NCBI RefSeq assembly: GCF_947632095.1 | Contig: NZ_CANROA010000012.1 | Span: 1-52,864, forward strand | DNA: 52,864 nt | Direction of reading: 5' to 3' | DNA from: an uncultured Microbacterium sp. | Lineage (GTDB): Bacteria > Actinomycetota > Actinomycetes > Actinomycetales > Microbacteriaceae | In this document: piece by piece, positions 1-12,204 of the stretch | Layout: each line of letters opens with the position of its first letter | How positions within the stretch are numbered: the stretch's first letter is position 1 | Made by a program: the position numbers and the translations under genes | Notes under the pieces: model-generated | Database searches by the model: none | Seen by the model: only the letters and a program-made list of their open reading frames with translations | Told to the model about the DNA's origin: nothing

Positions 1-2
1 AC

Positions 3-344
3 CGTCGTGAGGGTGGTTTCCAGCGTCGTGATGGCGGTGCTCCGCGTCGTGATGGTGACCGTCGTGAAGGTGGGCATGAGCGCCGTGACTCTGGCGCTCC
101 CCGTCGCGAGGGCGGCTTCCAGCGTCGTGATGGCGACCGCCGGGAAGGCGGGTACCAGAACCGCGAGGGTGGGTACCAGCGTGCTGATGGCGGTGCTCCG
201 CGTCGTGATGGTGACCGTCGTGAGGGTGGGTACCAGAAGCGTGAAGGCGGGTTTGACCGCGACCGTTCCGACCGGGCACCGCGCCGTGATCGCGATGCCG
301 GCCGCGGTTTCCCGCAGCGCGGCGGCGTCGGCCGGGAACGACCG
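3..344 (+). repeat. Degenerate repeats encoding RRDGG/RREGG units
   Basis: Near-identical blocks such as cgtcgtgatggcggtgctcc and cgtcgtgagggtgg recur throughout this stretch in the frame of the partial gene. They encode an Arg-Asp/Glu-Gly-Gly array of RGG-box type. Repeats of this kind expand and contract by slippage or recombination. The true length is unknown because the array runs out of the window on the left. Confidence 0.75.
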
Positions 345-1178
345 ATGCACCACGCATCCGATCGTCCCCGTAACGATGATCCGATCGTTCCCGATGACGT
401 CACCGGCCGTGACCTTTTCGGCCCCGCTCGCAACGAGCTCAAGACTCTGAGTAAGGAGAATGCCGAGGAAGTCGCGCGTCATCTGGCTATGGCATCGCGT
501 CTGATCGAGGAGGACCCCGAACTTGCGCATAAGCATGCTCTGGCCGCATCTCGTCGGGCCGGTCGTATCGCGATCGTCCGCGAGACGCTCGGGATCACGG
601 CATACGCGACGGGAGACTTTGCGCTGGCTCTTCGCGAGCTGCGCACGTTCCGCCGCATCTCCGGCAAGGACGACCAGATCGCTCTGATGGTCGACAGCGA
701 GCGTGGCGTCGGCCGTCCGGACCGTGCTCTGGAAGCGGGCCGTTCCGTCGACCGGGCTGCGTTGCCGTCGGCTGTTCGCGTCGCATTGGCGATCGCGATG
801 TCCGGTGCACGCCTTGATCAGGGAGAGGTGGAGCTGGCACTCGGCGAGCTGCAGATCCCCGAACTCGACCCGAACCGCGCCTTCGAGTGGAGTCCTGCGC
901 TCTTCAGCGCCCAGGCCGCCGTCCTCGAGGATCTCGGCCGGACGGATGAAGCGGCCTACTGGCAGGAGCGCGCAGAAGTTGCCGCCGATGCCCTCGGCCT
1001 CTCGGACGACGACGAAGACGAGATCGTCGTCGAAGACATGTTCATCGACATGCCCGATGATGAGGATGAGGTTCCCGCAGTGGATGCGGAGAGCTCCTCG
1101 GCGTCGGATGACTCCGTCGATGAGGATGAAAGCACGGATGCCGTCGAATCGGCAGAGGAAGAGTCGAAGGAGTCCTGA
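3..1178 (+). CDS. Protein with Arg/Gly/Asp-rich repeat N-terminus and TPR-like body, 5' end outside window
   Basis: The reading frame is open from the first bases, so the start lies upstream of the window; 391 residues are visible. The first ~115 are low complexity, built from RRDGG, RREGG and GAPRR units. About 200 alpha-helical residues follow (around LSKENAEEVARHLAMASRLI) and read like tetratricopeptide helices: A-x-x-A spacings, repeated LALRELRTF-type segments. The C-terminus is a long acidic tail of Asp, Glu and Ser. A basic disordered head and an acidic tail suggest nucleic-acid or ribosome association, but that is inference. The next gene starts right after the stop, so the two are probably co-transcribed. 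The choice of frame is supported by the protein-like body; the alternative frame gives only Val/Ala/Arg runs. Confidence 0.75.
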   Translation, partial: RREGGFQRRDGGAPRRDGDRREGGHERRDSGAPRREGGFQRRDGDRREGGYQNREGGYQRADGGAPRRDGDRREGGYQKREGGFDRDRSDRAPRRDRDAGRGFPQRGGVGRERPMHHASDRPRNDDPIVPDDVTGRDLFGPARNELKTLSKENAEEVARHLAMASRLIEEDPELAHKHALAASRRAGRIAIVRETLGITAYATGDFALALRELRTFRRISGKDDQIALMVDSERGVGRPDRALEAGRSVDRAALPSAVRVALAIAMSGARLDQGEVELALGELQIPELDPNRAFEWSPALFSAQAAVLEDLGRTDEAAYWQERAEVAADALGLSDDDEDEIVVEDMFIDMPDDEDEVPAVDAESSSASDDSVDEDESTDAVESAEEESKES

Positions 1179-2222
1179 GTGGGTCTGTTCTCGAGGTCGT
1201 CGAAGTCCGCTGACCGAACACCGCTTGCCGGTGTCGACGTGGTCCTGGCGGACCTCGACGGTGTCGTCTACGCCGGTCCGGGAGCGCTCCCGCACGCGGT
1301 TGAGAGCCTGAACCGTGTCGCTGAATCCCGCAAGGTCGGTTACATCACGAACAACGCGGCGCGCACGGATGCCTCTGTTGCGCAGCACCTCACCGAACTC
1401 GGGCTGAGCGTCCGCGCGGATGAGGTCGTGACGAGCCCGCAAGCCGCTATGCGTCTGCTCTCGACTATTGTTCCGGCACCGGCCAACCTCCTCATCGTCG
1501 GGGGAGAGGGACTGGTCGTCGAAGCGGAGAAGGCCGGCTACACCGTCACTCGCAGCGCGGAGGACGGACCGGATGCCGTCGTTCAGGGCTTCGCCCCGGA
1601 CGTCGCCTGGACAGACCTCGCCGAGGCTGCTTTCGCGCTGAAAGGCCCCGAAGATGAGGGCGGCATTCCCTGGATCGCGACGAACAGCGACTGGACGATT
1701 CCGCGCGAGCGTGGTGTCGCTCCGGGCAACGGCACGCTCGTGTCGGCCGTGCATACTGCGGTCGGCCGTCTCGCGACCGTCGCCGGCAAGCCCGAGGTGC
1801 CGATCTTCGAAGAGGCGCTCGCCCGGTTCGGCGCCAGCCAGCCGCTGTTCATCGGAGACCGTCTCGACACCGACATCATGGGGGCTTCGCGAGCCGGAAT
1901 GTCGTCCGTGCTGGTTCTGACCGGTATCGATCGTCCCAAGCACGTTCTTGCAGCCCCCGAGGGGTCGCGACCCACCTATATCGTGAGCGATCTGCGTGAA
2001 CTGCATGAGCCGTACCCGCAGATCCATCGTGCGGACGGAGCCGTCACCGTCAACGGCGCCACCGTGCGCGTCGTCGGCGCCGAGGTCCAGATCCTGGCTG
2101 AGGGTTCCGCGCAGATCGACCTTCTGCGGGCAGGTGCTGCCGCCGTATGGGAATCGGGAACACCGATCTTCGTCATGAACGTTCCGGAGAAGCTCTACGC
2201 GGATCCGTTCCACCGCCCCTGA
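1179..2222 (+). CDS. HAD superfamily IIA (NagD-like) sugar/nucleotide phosphatase
   Basis: This 347-residue protein has the HAD class IIA layout. Motif I is ADLDGVVYAG near residue 22 (nucleophile and acid/base Asp), followed by a motif II-like segment YITNNAART near residue 57. The C-terminal Mg-binding motif is FIGDRLDTDIMGA near residue 225. Proteins of this family hydrolyse small phosphate esters such as sugar phosphates or 2-phosphoglycolate; the substrate cannot be read from the sequence. The GTG start at 1179 follows the previous stop with no gap, implying translational coupling. The C-terminal ~70 residues after the HAD core form an extra domain also seen in actinobacterial relatives. 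Confidence 0.85.
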   Translation: MGLFSRSSKSADRTPLAGVDVVLADLDGVVYAGPGALPHAVESLNRVAESRKVGYITNNAARTDASVAQHLTELGLSVRADEVVTSPQAAMRLLSTIVPAPANLLIVGGEGLVVEAEKAGYTVTRSAEDGPDAVVQGFAPDVAWTDLAEAAFALKGPEDEGGIPWIATNSDWTIPRERGVAPGNGTLVSAVHTAVGRLATVAGKPEVPIFEEALARFGASQPLFIGDRLDTDIMGASRAGMSSVLVLTGIDRPKHVLAAPEGSRPTYIVSDLRELHEPYPQIHRADGAVTVNGATVRVVGAEVQILAEGSAQIDLLRAGAAAVWESGTPIFVMNVPEKLYADPFHRP

Positions 2223-2268
2223 GTGCGCCTCACAGCGCGTGTCTGTGGTGGCCTCTAAAGTGGAAGAC

Positions 2269-2442
2269 GTGAGCGACCCAACGGCAACCGATCCCACTGA
2301 CGCGCTGTGGAGCCGTCTGCGGCTCATCGAGAGCCAGCCGATCGCCCAGCGTGCAGACGCGTATGCCACGGTTCACGACGAGCTGTTCCGTCGGCTGGAG
2401 AGCGCACCGGGCATGAGCCGTTCGACGGCGGGTGCGCAGTGA
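2269..2442 (+). CDS. Small conserved-looking hypothetical protein between HAD phosphatase and tlyA
   Basis: A 57-residue ORF begins at GTG 2269 with a GGAAG ribosome-binding site 5 nt upstream; earlier in-frame GTGs at 2239-2260 are possible but lack a site. The peptide has a helical core (LWSRLRLIESQPIAQRADAY) and an acidic/Thr-rich start. Its stop overlaps the tlyA start as GTGA, which argues for real translation and coupling. No family is recognised. Its position between the phosphatase and tlyA suggests it simply belongs to this operon. Confidence 0.6.
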   Translation: MSDPTATDPTDALWSRLRLIESQPIAQRADAYATVHDELFRRLESAPGMSRSTAGAQ

Positions 2443-3236
2443 CGCGCCTGGATGCGGCCCTGGCCGCACGGGGCCTGGCTCGCTCCCGCTCTCATGCGGC
2501 GACGCTGATCTCCGCCGGGCTCGTGAGCGTGGACGGCCGCCAGATCATCAAGGCGTCCACCGCGGTGCGGGACGACTCGTCGCTGACGGTTGCCGAGAGC
2601 GACCATTATGTGAGCCGCGGCGCCCATAAGCTCAACGCGGCTCTCGACGCCTTCGAGGTTCCGGTCAGCGGGCGTCTCGCCCTCGACATGGGGGCTTCCA
2701 CCGGAGGTTTCACGCAGGTGCTGCTCGAACGCGGTGCACGCCGGGTGCTCGCGGTCGACGTCGGTCACGACCAGCTCGCACCGCGCGTCGCCGCTGATCC
2801 CGCCGTGGTCAACGTCGAGGGCTTCAACGTCCGCAACATGACACCGGAGAGCCTCGTCGACGCCACCGGCGAAGAGCAGGCGCCCGATCTGATCGTCGGA
2901 GACCTCTCCTTCATCTCGCTGGATCTGATCCTGCCGGCGGCGGTCTCGGTGGCGGCGCCCGGCGCCGATCTGGTGATCCTGGTGAAGCCCCAGTTCGAAG
3001 TCGGGCGCACCGCAGTGCGCGGTGGGCTGGTCACCGATCCGGCGACGCGCGCCGATGCGGTTGCGCGCGTGATCTGGAATGCCTGGGATGCGGGGCTCGG
3101 GATGCTCGGCATCATTCCCTCGCCGATCCTCGGCACTCACGGCAATGCGGAGTTCGTCGTCCACATGGCGCCCGGACGCGGTGAGAATCCGACAGAATGG
3201 AAACACCGCATCGACGAGCTGGCAGGAGGACGATGA
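2439..3236 (+). CDS. tlyA: TlyA family rRNA (cytidine-2'-O)-methyltransferase / hemolysin
   Basis: TlyA methylates the 2'-O of cytidines in 16S and 23S rRNA, which in mycobacteria gives capreomycin susceptibility. The 265-residue protein has an N-terminal S4 RNA-binding domain (residues 1-60, LDAALAARGLARSRSHAATL). An FtsJ/RrmJ-like SAM domain follows, with LDMGASTGGFTQVLLERGA (motif I, near residue 84), DLIVGDLSFIS, and LVILVKPQFEVG (catalytic Lys region). The GTG start at 2439 is chosen because it gives the canonical N-terminus MTRLDAAL and overlaps the preceding stop. The end overlaps nadK by 4 nt. Confidence 0.92.
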   Translation: MTRLDAALAARGLARSRSHAATLISAGLVSVDGRQIIKASTAVRDDSSLTVAESDHYVSRGAHKLNAALDAFEVPVSGRLALDMGASTGGFTQVLLERGARRVLAVDVGHDQLAPRVAADPAVVNVEGFNVRNMTPESLVDATGEEQAPDLIVGDLSFISLDLILPAAVSVAAPGADLVILVKPQFEVGRTAVRGGLVTDPATRADAVARVIWNAWDAGLGMLGIIPSPILGTHGNAEFVVHMAPGRGENPTEWKHRIDELAGGR

Positions 3237-4152
3237 GCGAACGCAACATCCTGGTCGTCGCCCATGCGGGGCGCGAAGAAACCGTCTCCGCGGCTCGTCG
3301 TGTGATCCAGCTGCTGCGCGCCGCCGGTGCCCGTCCGGTCCTCGCGCCCGATGACTGCGCCGAGCTGGCAGCGGTCGACGGAGCCTTCGCCGATGTCGAC
3401 CAGCTGGGCGATCGCATCCACGTCGATGATCTCGAGCTCGCGATCGTTCTCGGCGGCGATGGCACGATCCTCCGCGCCGCCGAACTCGTGCGCGGCACGA
3501 ACAGCGCTCCCGTACTGGGCATCAACATGGGCCACGTCGGGTTCCTCGCCGAGATCGAACGTGATGCTATGGACGAGGCCGTCCACCGCGTCATCGCGCG
3601 CGATTACGATGTCGAGGAGCGTCTGGCCCTCGCCGTGCGGGTCAAGGATGCCTCGGGGGCGGTGGTCTTCGAGACCTGGGCGCTGAACGAGGCGACGGTC
3701 GAGAAGGCCAGCCGCGAGCGCATGATCGAGGTCGTCGTGGAGATCGACGGACGCCCGCTCTCCAGCTACGGTTGCGATGGCATGGTGATCTCCACGCCGA
3801 CGGGCTCGACCGCCTACAACTTCTCCGCCGGCGGTCCGGTCATCTGGCCGGGGGTCGAGGCCATCGCCGTCGTTCCGCTCTCTGCGCACGCCCTCTTCGC
3901 ACGCCCGTTGGTCGTGAGCCCGGATGCGTCGGTCGCGATCGAGATGCTCGATCGCACCGACTGCACCGGAATCCTCTGGTGCGACGGCCGACGTTCGCAC
4001 GAGCTGCCCCCCGGAGCCCGCGTGGTCGTGCGTCGTTCATCGCGCCCGGTGCGTCTCGCTCGCCTGCACCCGGCGGAGTTCACCGACCGGCTGGTTCGCA
4101 AATTCCAGCTGCCCGTCGCCGGGTGGCGAGGCAGCCGCGAGGCGACGCAGGC

Positions 4153-4156
<4 letters not shown>
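3233..4156 (+). CDS. nadK: NAD kinase
   Basis: NAD kinase phosphorylates NAD to NADP in the cytosol. The 307-residue protein carries the diagnostic GGDGT motif (LGGDGTILRAAE, near residue 77), the second conserved block WALNEATVEK, and the glycine-rich block DGMVISTPTGSTAYNFSAGG. The ATG at 3233 overlaps the tlyA stop and is preceded by a strong GGAGG (3226-3230). The stop overlaps recN by 4 nt. The tlyA-nadK-recN order is typical of Actinobacteria. Confidence 0.95.
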
Positions 4157-8154
<3,998 letters not shown>

Positions 8155-8156
8155 CC

Positions 8157-9059
8157 ATGCGCGTGGAACGCGCGATCGATGCATATCTTCGGCACATCAC
8201 GATCGAGCGAGGGCTGTCACCGCACACGGTCGGGGCCTATCAGCGCGATCTCACGGTCTACCAGGCCTGGCTGTCGGATGCCGGGATCGATGACACATCG
8301 GCGATCACCGGTTCGGCGATCAGCCGCTTCATCGCGGATCGATCGGCGATCGTTCCGGTTCCGGCCGCGACGAGTCTCGCCCGCCTGCAATCGTCGGTCC
8401 GGGGGCTTCATCGTTTCCTCGTGCGCGAGGGCGTAGAGGTCGAGGATCCCAGTGGACGCCTGCGCCCGCCGAAGACACCGCAGCGCCTTCCGAAGGCGCT
8501 CACGATCGATCAGGTCGAGCTGCTTCTCGGCGCGCCCGCGGCCGATGAGCCTCTCGGGATCCGTGATCGGGCGCTTCTGGAGCTTCTGTACGCGACAGGT
8601 GCGCGCGTCTCGGAGGTCACCGGCCTCGACGTCGACGACCTCTCGTACGGGGACGTGCTCCGTCTGCGGGGAAAAGGGTCGAAGGAGCGGATCGTTCCGG
8701 TGGGGTCTTTCGCCCGGGACGCCGTCGATGCCTACCTCGCGCGCGTGCGCCCGGCGCTCGCGGCCCGGGGGCGGGCTTCCGCCCGCCTCTTCCTCGGGGC
8801 CCGAGGCGCACCGCTGTCGCGACAGAGCGCGTGGTTGATCATCCGGGCGGCGGCCGAGCGCGCGCAGCTCACGGTCGAGGTGTCACCGCACACGCTGCGC
8901 CACTCCTTCGCCACGCATCTTCTGCAGGGAGGTGCCGATGTCCGCGTCGTGCAGGAGCTGCTCGGGCATGCGTCCGTCGCGACCACACAGATCTACACGC
9001 ACGTCTCCGTCGATGCGCTGCGCGACATCTACGCGACCTCGCACCCGCGGGCGCGCTGA
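8157..9059 (+). CDS. xerD: Site-specific tyrosine recombinase XerD
   Basis: XerD resolves chromosome dimers at dif together with XerC and FtsK. The 300-residue protein has an N-terminal SAM-like core-binding domain (residues 1-90). The catalytic domain contains the Arg of [12 protein letters not shown], the Lys of [21 protein letters not shown] (His-x-x-Arg), the second His of [11 protein letters not shown] and the nucleophile Tyr of IYTHVS. All catalytic residues are present. Position after pyrG-NUDIX and before parA-scpAB is the standard actinobacterial order, so this is the housekeeping enzyme, unlike the two element-borne integrases further on. Confidence 0.93.
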   Translation: MRVERAIDAYLRHITIERGLSPHTVGAYQRDLTVYQAWLSDAGIDDTSAITGSAISRFIADRSAIVPVPAATSLARLQSSVRGLHRFLVREGVEVEDPSGRLRPPKTPQRLPKALTIDQVELLLGAPAADEPLGIRDRALLELLYATGARVSEVTGLDVDDLSYGDVLRLRGKGSKERIVPVGSFARDAVDAYLARVRPALAARGRASARLFLGARGAPLSRQSAWLIIRAAAERAQLTVEVSPHTLRHSFATHLLQGGADVRVVQELLGHASVATTQIYTHVSVDALRDIYATSHPRAR

Positions 9060-9086
9060 ACCGTTGAGAACCCCGGAATCACGCCG

Positions 9087-9147
9087 TTCGGAATCGTTCG
9101 GACTTGGTATTCGGTTTCGTTCGGGAGGGGATTCGGGTTCGTTCGGA
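9087..9147. repeat. Three direct repeats of TTCGGnnTCGTTCGGn with 22-23 bp period
   Basis: TTCGGAATCGTTCGGA (9087-9102), TTCGGTTTCGTTCGGG (9110-9125) and TTCGGGTTCGTTCGGA (9132-9147) lie in the 250-bp gap between convergent xerD and the HTH-ECF gene. The spacing, two helical turns, would put all copies on one DNA face. A short inverted repeat, GGAAT-5-ATTCC (9145-9159), overlaps the last copy. The rest of the gap (9160-9309) holds no recognised gene. A protein-binding array is inferred; no binding protein is identified. Confidence 0.7.
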
Positions 9148-9309
9148 ATGATCCATTCCGCCGAATGCGGCTGCTCCGGATAGGTAGCGTTGGTGACGAG
9201 CTGGTGAAGCTGGGGACACCGCCCAGAGGGCTTCGGTGGGGGCATCGAAGTCGTCTGGGCACAGCGCGGCGGGGGCGACAGCTGGGGAGCTGCCCGCCGC
9301 CGCGCATCA

Positions 9310-10317
9310 TCAGTCTCGGACGGACCAGATCGTCGGCGTAGGGGGTTGTGGGACCCAGCTTGCCGACGAGATGAGAAGACCGAGTGCAAGGAATCCTGAG
9401 AAGAGCTTGTCGGTGAGCGAGGTGAGCAGGTCGGAGACGAACACCGCCAGGGGCAGGGGCGCCCCGATGGCTCGGAGTGCGTCGGTGACACTGTCGGCCT
9501 CGTGGCCGGTCATGCCGGAGAAGAGCAGAAGGATGAGCGGAAGGGCGACGAGCGAGCAGACGATCGCCACGATGACGTTGAGGGACAGATAGCGGCGCAG
9601 GGATCTGGCCATGCCGAAGCTGCGGGCGCCGTAGCCCCAGACGAGGGCACCGGCGACGTTGACGAGCACGAAGGGGATCGCATCGTGGCTGTTGACGCCG
9701 ACGGATGCCGCTGTGGAGAAGACGCCGACGATGGCGCCGTACCAGGGACCGAGCGCGATCGCGGCCCAGGCCGTGCCGATCATGTCGAGGTACAGGGGAA
9801 GGCTGAGGAAGGTGACGGCGCCGGCGCCGATCACGTTGATCATGATGGCAGCGGTCATGAGGGTCGCGGCCGGAAGCAGCAGCTGACGGAATGAGAGCGC
9901 GGGCGCGATGAATGCCGGAGGCGCAGTCGGCTTGGGCTTCGCCGCAGGAGCAGTAACGGGTGCCGTGGGGACGGCAGCCGTCTCGGAAGCTGTGGGCGCC
10001 GCTGTCGGAGCGGTGCGCTGGGCATTGGCTGCGCGGGTGCGCCAGAGACGTGTGGTTTCTTCGTCGGCGCCGAGGGCGCGGACGATATCGGCGATGAGGT
10101 CGGGGTCGATGCGGGCGCGTCCGATGCGGAACGCATCGTAGACGGTGGTCTTGGCGACGGACGCCTGGTGCGCGGCGGTGCCGTTCTCCTGCCGGTAGGC
10201 GCTGATGCGGGAAGCGATCTCGGCGTACGACACAAGGCCGCTGTGCGCGCGGTGCTGCACGAGCGCACGAGCGATGTCGTCGAGCGTCTCTGCCTGCTCG
10301 GGCATTGCTGGCTGCAT
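9310..10317 (-). CDS. Fusion of helix-turn-helix domain with ECF-transporter S-component-like membrane domain
   Basis: The 335-residue protein has three parts. Residues 1-95 resemble the actinobacterial XRE-like HTH domain (VSYAEIASRISAYRQ, VAKTTVYDAFRIGR, LIADIVRALGADEETTRLWR). Residues 96-140 are an Ala/Pro/Thr linker. Residues 145-325 contain about six hydrophobic helices with small-residue packing (FLSLPLYLDMIGTAWAAIAL, GPWYGAIVGVFSTAASVGVN), matching substrate-binding S components of energy-coupling-factor vitamin transporters. Such S components normally lack a DNA-binding head. No ECF ATPase or T component is adjacent. It faces xerD convergently and parA divergently. A membrane-tethered, ligand-sensing regulator is a reasonable inference, but the HTH might serve another binding role. 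Confidence 0.7.
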   Translation of the reverse strand: MQPAMPEQAETLDDIARALVQHRAHSGLVSYAEIASRISAYRQENGTAAHQASVAKTTVYDAFRIGRARIDPDLIADIVRALGADEETTRLWRTRAANAQRTAPTAAPTASETAAVPTAPVTAPAAKPKPTAPPAFIAPALSFRQLLLPAATLMTAAIMINVIGAGAVTFLSLPLYLDMIGTAWAAIALGPWYGAIVGVFSTAASVGVNSHDAIPFVLVNVAGALVWGYGARSFGMARSLRRYLSLNVIVAIVCSLVALPLILLLFSGMTGHEADSVTDALRAIGAPLPLAVFVSDLLTSLTDKLFSGFLALGLLISSASWVPQPPTPTIWSVRD

Positions 10318-10427
10318 TCCCGTCCTCCGAGGGGGCGGAATCGGGTGATCCGCCGGGATCTCTGAATTCTAGCGAGAGTTTCCCCCGGATCGCCGGAACG
10401 GAGACGGTATCGCGCCGGGTGAATAGC

Positions 10428-10466
10428 TAGAATCGAGCAAGCACAAGGGAAGCGGGAGATTCGGTG
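10428..10466 (+). promoter_or_regulatory. Possible parA promoter -10 and ribosome-binding site
   Basis: A TAGAAT hexamer (10428-10433) lies about 30 nt before the parA GTG, and GGGAGA (10454-10459) sits at a normal ribosome-binding distance. No convincing -35 is seen. The 146-bp gap also serves the divergent HTH-ECF gene. Confidence 0.35.
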
Positions 10467-11354
10467 GCTCAGAACGTGGCGAAGTCCAAGGGCACAGCGT
10501 CAAAGGGTGGCGACGTCGTCATGGGACCCACCGGGCGCCCCTATCAGGGGTTCGCGACGCCTGCGCCGCTCGATTCGCATGGCCCCGCCCGGATCATCGC
10601 CCTGTGCAACCAGAAGGGCGGAGTCGGCAAGACGACGACGTCGATCAATCTGGCCGCGTCCCTTGCCGAGTACGGCCGCAAGGTGCTCGCCGTCGACTTC
10701 GATCCGCAGGGTGCGCTGTCGGCAGGCCTGGGAATTCCGACCCACGATGTGCCGACGATCTACGATCTTCTCCTCGACACCAAGCGCGATGCGCGAGAGG
10801 TGATCGTGAAGTCGGGCGTCCCCGGTCTGGACGTCATGCCGGCGAACATCGATCTGTCGGCCGCCGAGGTGCACCTGGTCAACGAGGTGGCCCGCGAGAC
10901 GATCCTCGCGCGAGTGCTGCGCCAGGTCTCCGATGAGTACGACGTCATCCTCATCGACTGCCAGCCGTCGTTGGGCCTTCTCACCGTCAACGCGCTCACC
11001 GCGAGCCACGGCGTACTCATCCCGCTGGAGTGCGAGTTCTTCGCGCTGCGCGGTGTGGCCCTGCTCATCGAGACGATCGAGAAGGTGCGTGACCGGCTGA
11101 ACCCCGACATCAAGCTCGACGGTCTGCTGGCCACGATGTACGACGCCCGCACCCTGCACTCCCGCGAGGTGCTCGAGCGCGTGGTCGAGGCCTTCGGCGA
11201 CGATGTCCTCGAAACGGTCATCGGACGCACCGTGAAGTTCCCCGACGCATCGGTCTCGGGCGTCCCCATCATCGAGTTCGCGCCGGAGCATGCCGCCGCT
11301 CAGGCGTATCTGCGGCTGGCCCGGGAGCTGGTCGCCCGTGGTGCCGTCGCCTAG
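10464..11354 (+). CDS. ParA/Soj family ATPase (scpAB-linked)
   Basis: A 296-residue MinD/ParA-type ATPase. The deviant Walker A is CNQKGGVGKTTTSINLAASL (near residue 50), followed by switch I (VDFDPQGALSAGLG) and Walker B (YDVILIDCQPSLGLLTVNAL). There is no ParB partner beside it, and the linkage to scpA-scpB suggests a role in chromosome organisation rather than oriC partition. The N-terminal ~45 residues precede the ATPase fold; an ATG at 10521 is a possible later start, but the ribosome-binding site favours GTG 10464. Its last codons overlap the scpA start. Confidence 0.88.
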   Translation: MAQNVAKSKGTASKGGDVVMGPTGRPYQGFATPAPLDSHGPARIIALCNQKGGVGKTTTSINLAASLAEYGRKVLAVDFDPQGALSAGLGIPTHDVPTIYDLLLDTKRDAREVIVKSGVPGLDVMPANIDLSAAEVHLVNEVARETILARVLRQVSDEYDVILIDCQPSLGLLTVNALTASHGVLIPLECEFFALRGVALLIETIEKVRDRLNPDIKLDGLLATMYDARTLHSREVLERVVEAFGDDVLETVIGRTVKFPDASVSGVPIIEFAPEHAAAQAYLRLARELVARGAVA

Positions 11355-12204
11355 CGAGAGTCCGCTCGCCCCCGCGATCGGCTCCGCGGTCGACGCGGCC
11401 GATGCCGTCGATGATGCCGCGACCGATGGCTTCCGCGTGTCGCTGTCGAACTTCGACGGCCCCTTCGATCTGCTGCTCAGTCTGATCTCGAAGCATGAGA
11501 TGGACATCACCGATGTCTCCCTCAGCGCGGTGACGAACGAGTTCATCGCGTATCTGGGCGCGCTCGACACCGACGAGGAGCTGGATCAGGCATCCGAGTT
11601 CCTCGTCGTCGCCGCGACCCTGCTCGATATGAAGGTGGCGGGTCTCCTGCCGCAGGGGGAGCTCGTCGACGCCGAGGCCGTCGCGATGCTCGAGGCTCGG
11701 GATCTGCTGTTCGCCCGGCTCCTGCAGTACCGGGCGTTCAAGGAGGTGTCGAGCTGGTTCTCGCGCTGCCTCCGGAGAGAAGAGGGACGGCACACTCGCG
11801 CCGTCCGCCTGGACGAGCGTCATCGTCAGCAGACGCCGGAGCTGGTCTGGGCGCTCAACGTCGACGACTTCTCGGCGCTGGCACTGCTCGCGTTCGCGCC
11901 GAAGGAGATCCCGAGCGTGGGCCTGGATCATCTGCACGCGCCGCTGGTCAGCATCCGGGAGCAAGCAGCCATCGTCGTCGCGCTGCTGCGGGGCGTCGAG
12001 TCTCTGTCCTTCCGGGAGCTCGTCGCAGGGACGACGGAGCCCGGCATCGTCGTGGCCCGGTTCATCTCGGTGCTCGAGCTGTACCGCCACGCGGCGATCT
12101 CCTTCGAGCAGCTCGAGCCGCTCGGAGAGCTGACGCTGCGGTGGATCGCCGATACGTGGTCCGACGAGACCCTCGCCACGCTGGGAGCCGATTATGACCG
12201 ATGA
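11338..12204 (+). CDS. scpA: Segregation and condensation protein A (kleisin)
   Basis: ScpA is the kleisin bridge of the bacterial SMC condensin. The 288-residue product has the family N-terminus FRVSLSNFDGPFDLLLSLIS followed by HEMDITDVSL, a middle helix-rich segment (LDQASEFLVVAATLLDMKVAGLLP shortened here to DMKVAGLLP), and a C-terminal winged-helix-like end containing LRWIADTW. Start is GTG 11338 or 11341, within the parA 3' end; GGGAG at 11323-11327 serves 11338 best. It overlaps scpB by 11 nt, consistent with coordinated synthesis of the complex. Confidence 0.9.
   Translation: MVPSPSESPLAPAIGSAVDAADAVDDAATDGFRVSLSNFDGPFDLLLSLISKHEMDITDVSLSAVTNEFIAYLGALDTDEELDQASEFLVVAATLLDMKVAGLLPQGELVDAEAVAMLEARDLLFARLLQYRAFKEVSSWFSRCLRREEGRHTRAVRLDERHRQQTPELVWALNVDDFSALALLAFAPKEIPSVGLDHLHAPLVSIREQAAIVVALLRGVESLSFRELVAGTTEPGIVVARFISVLELYRHAAISFEQLEPLGELTLRWIADTWSDETLATLGADYDR

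Noticed and set aside
1..344. Possible CRISPR-like array because of short regular repeats
   Set aside because: Repeats are contiguous, coding and degenerate, without unique spacers of constant length.
7..450. Val/Ala/Arg-rich ORF in frame 1 at the window start
   Set aside because: It is the frame-shifted reading of the RRDGG repeat; the frame ending at 1178 continues into a normal protein.
9310..10317. Possible assembly frameshift joining two genes
   Set aside because: One continuous frame with a plausible Ala/Pro/Thr linker and no internal stop or start overlap at the seam.
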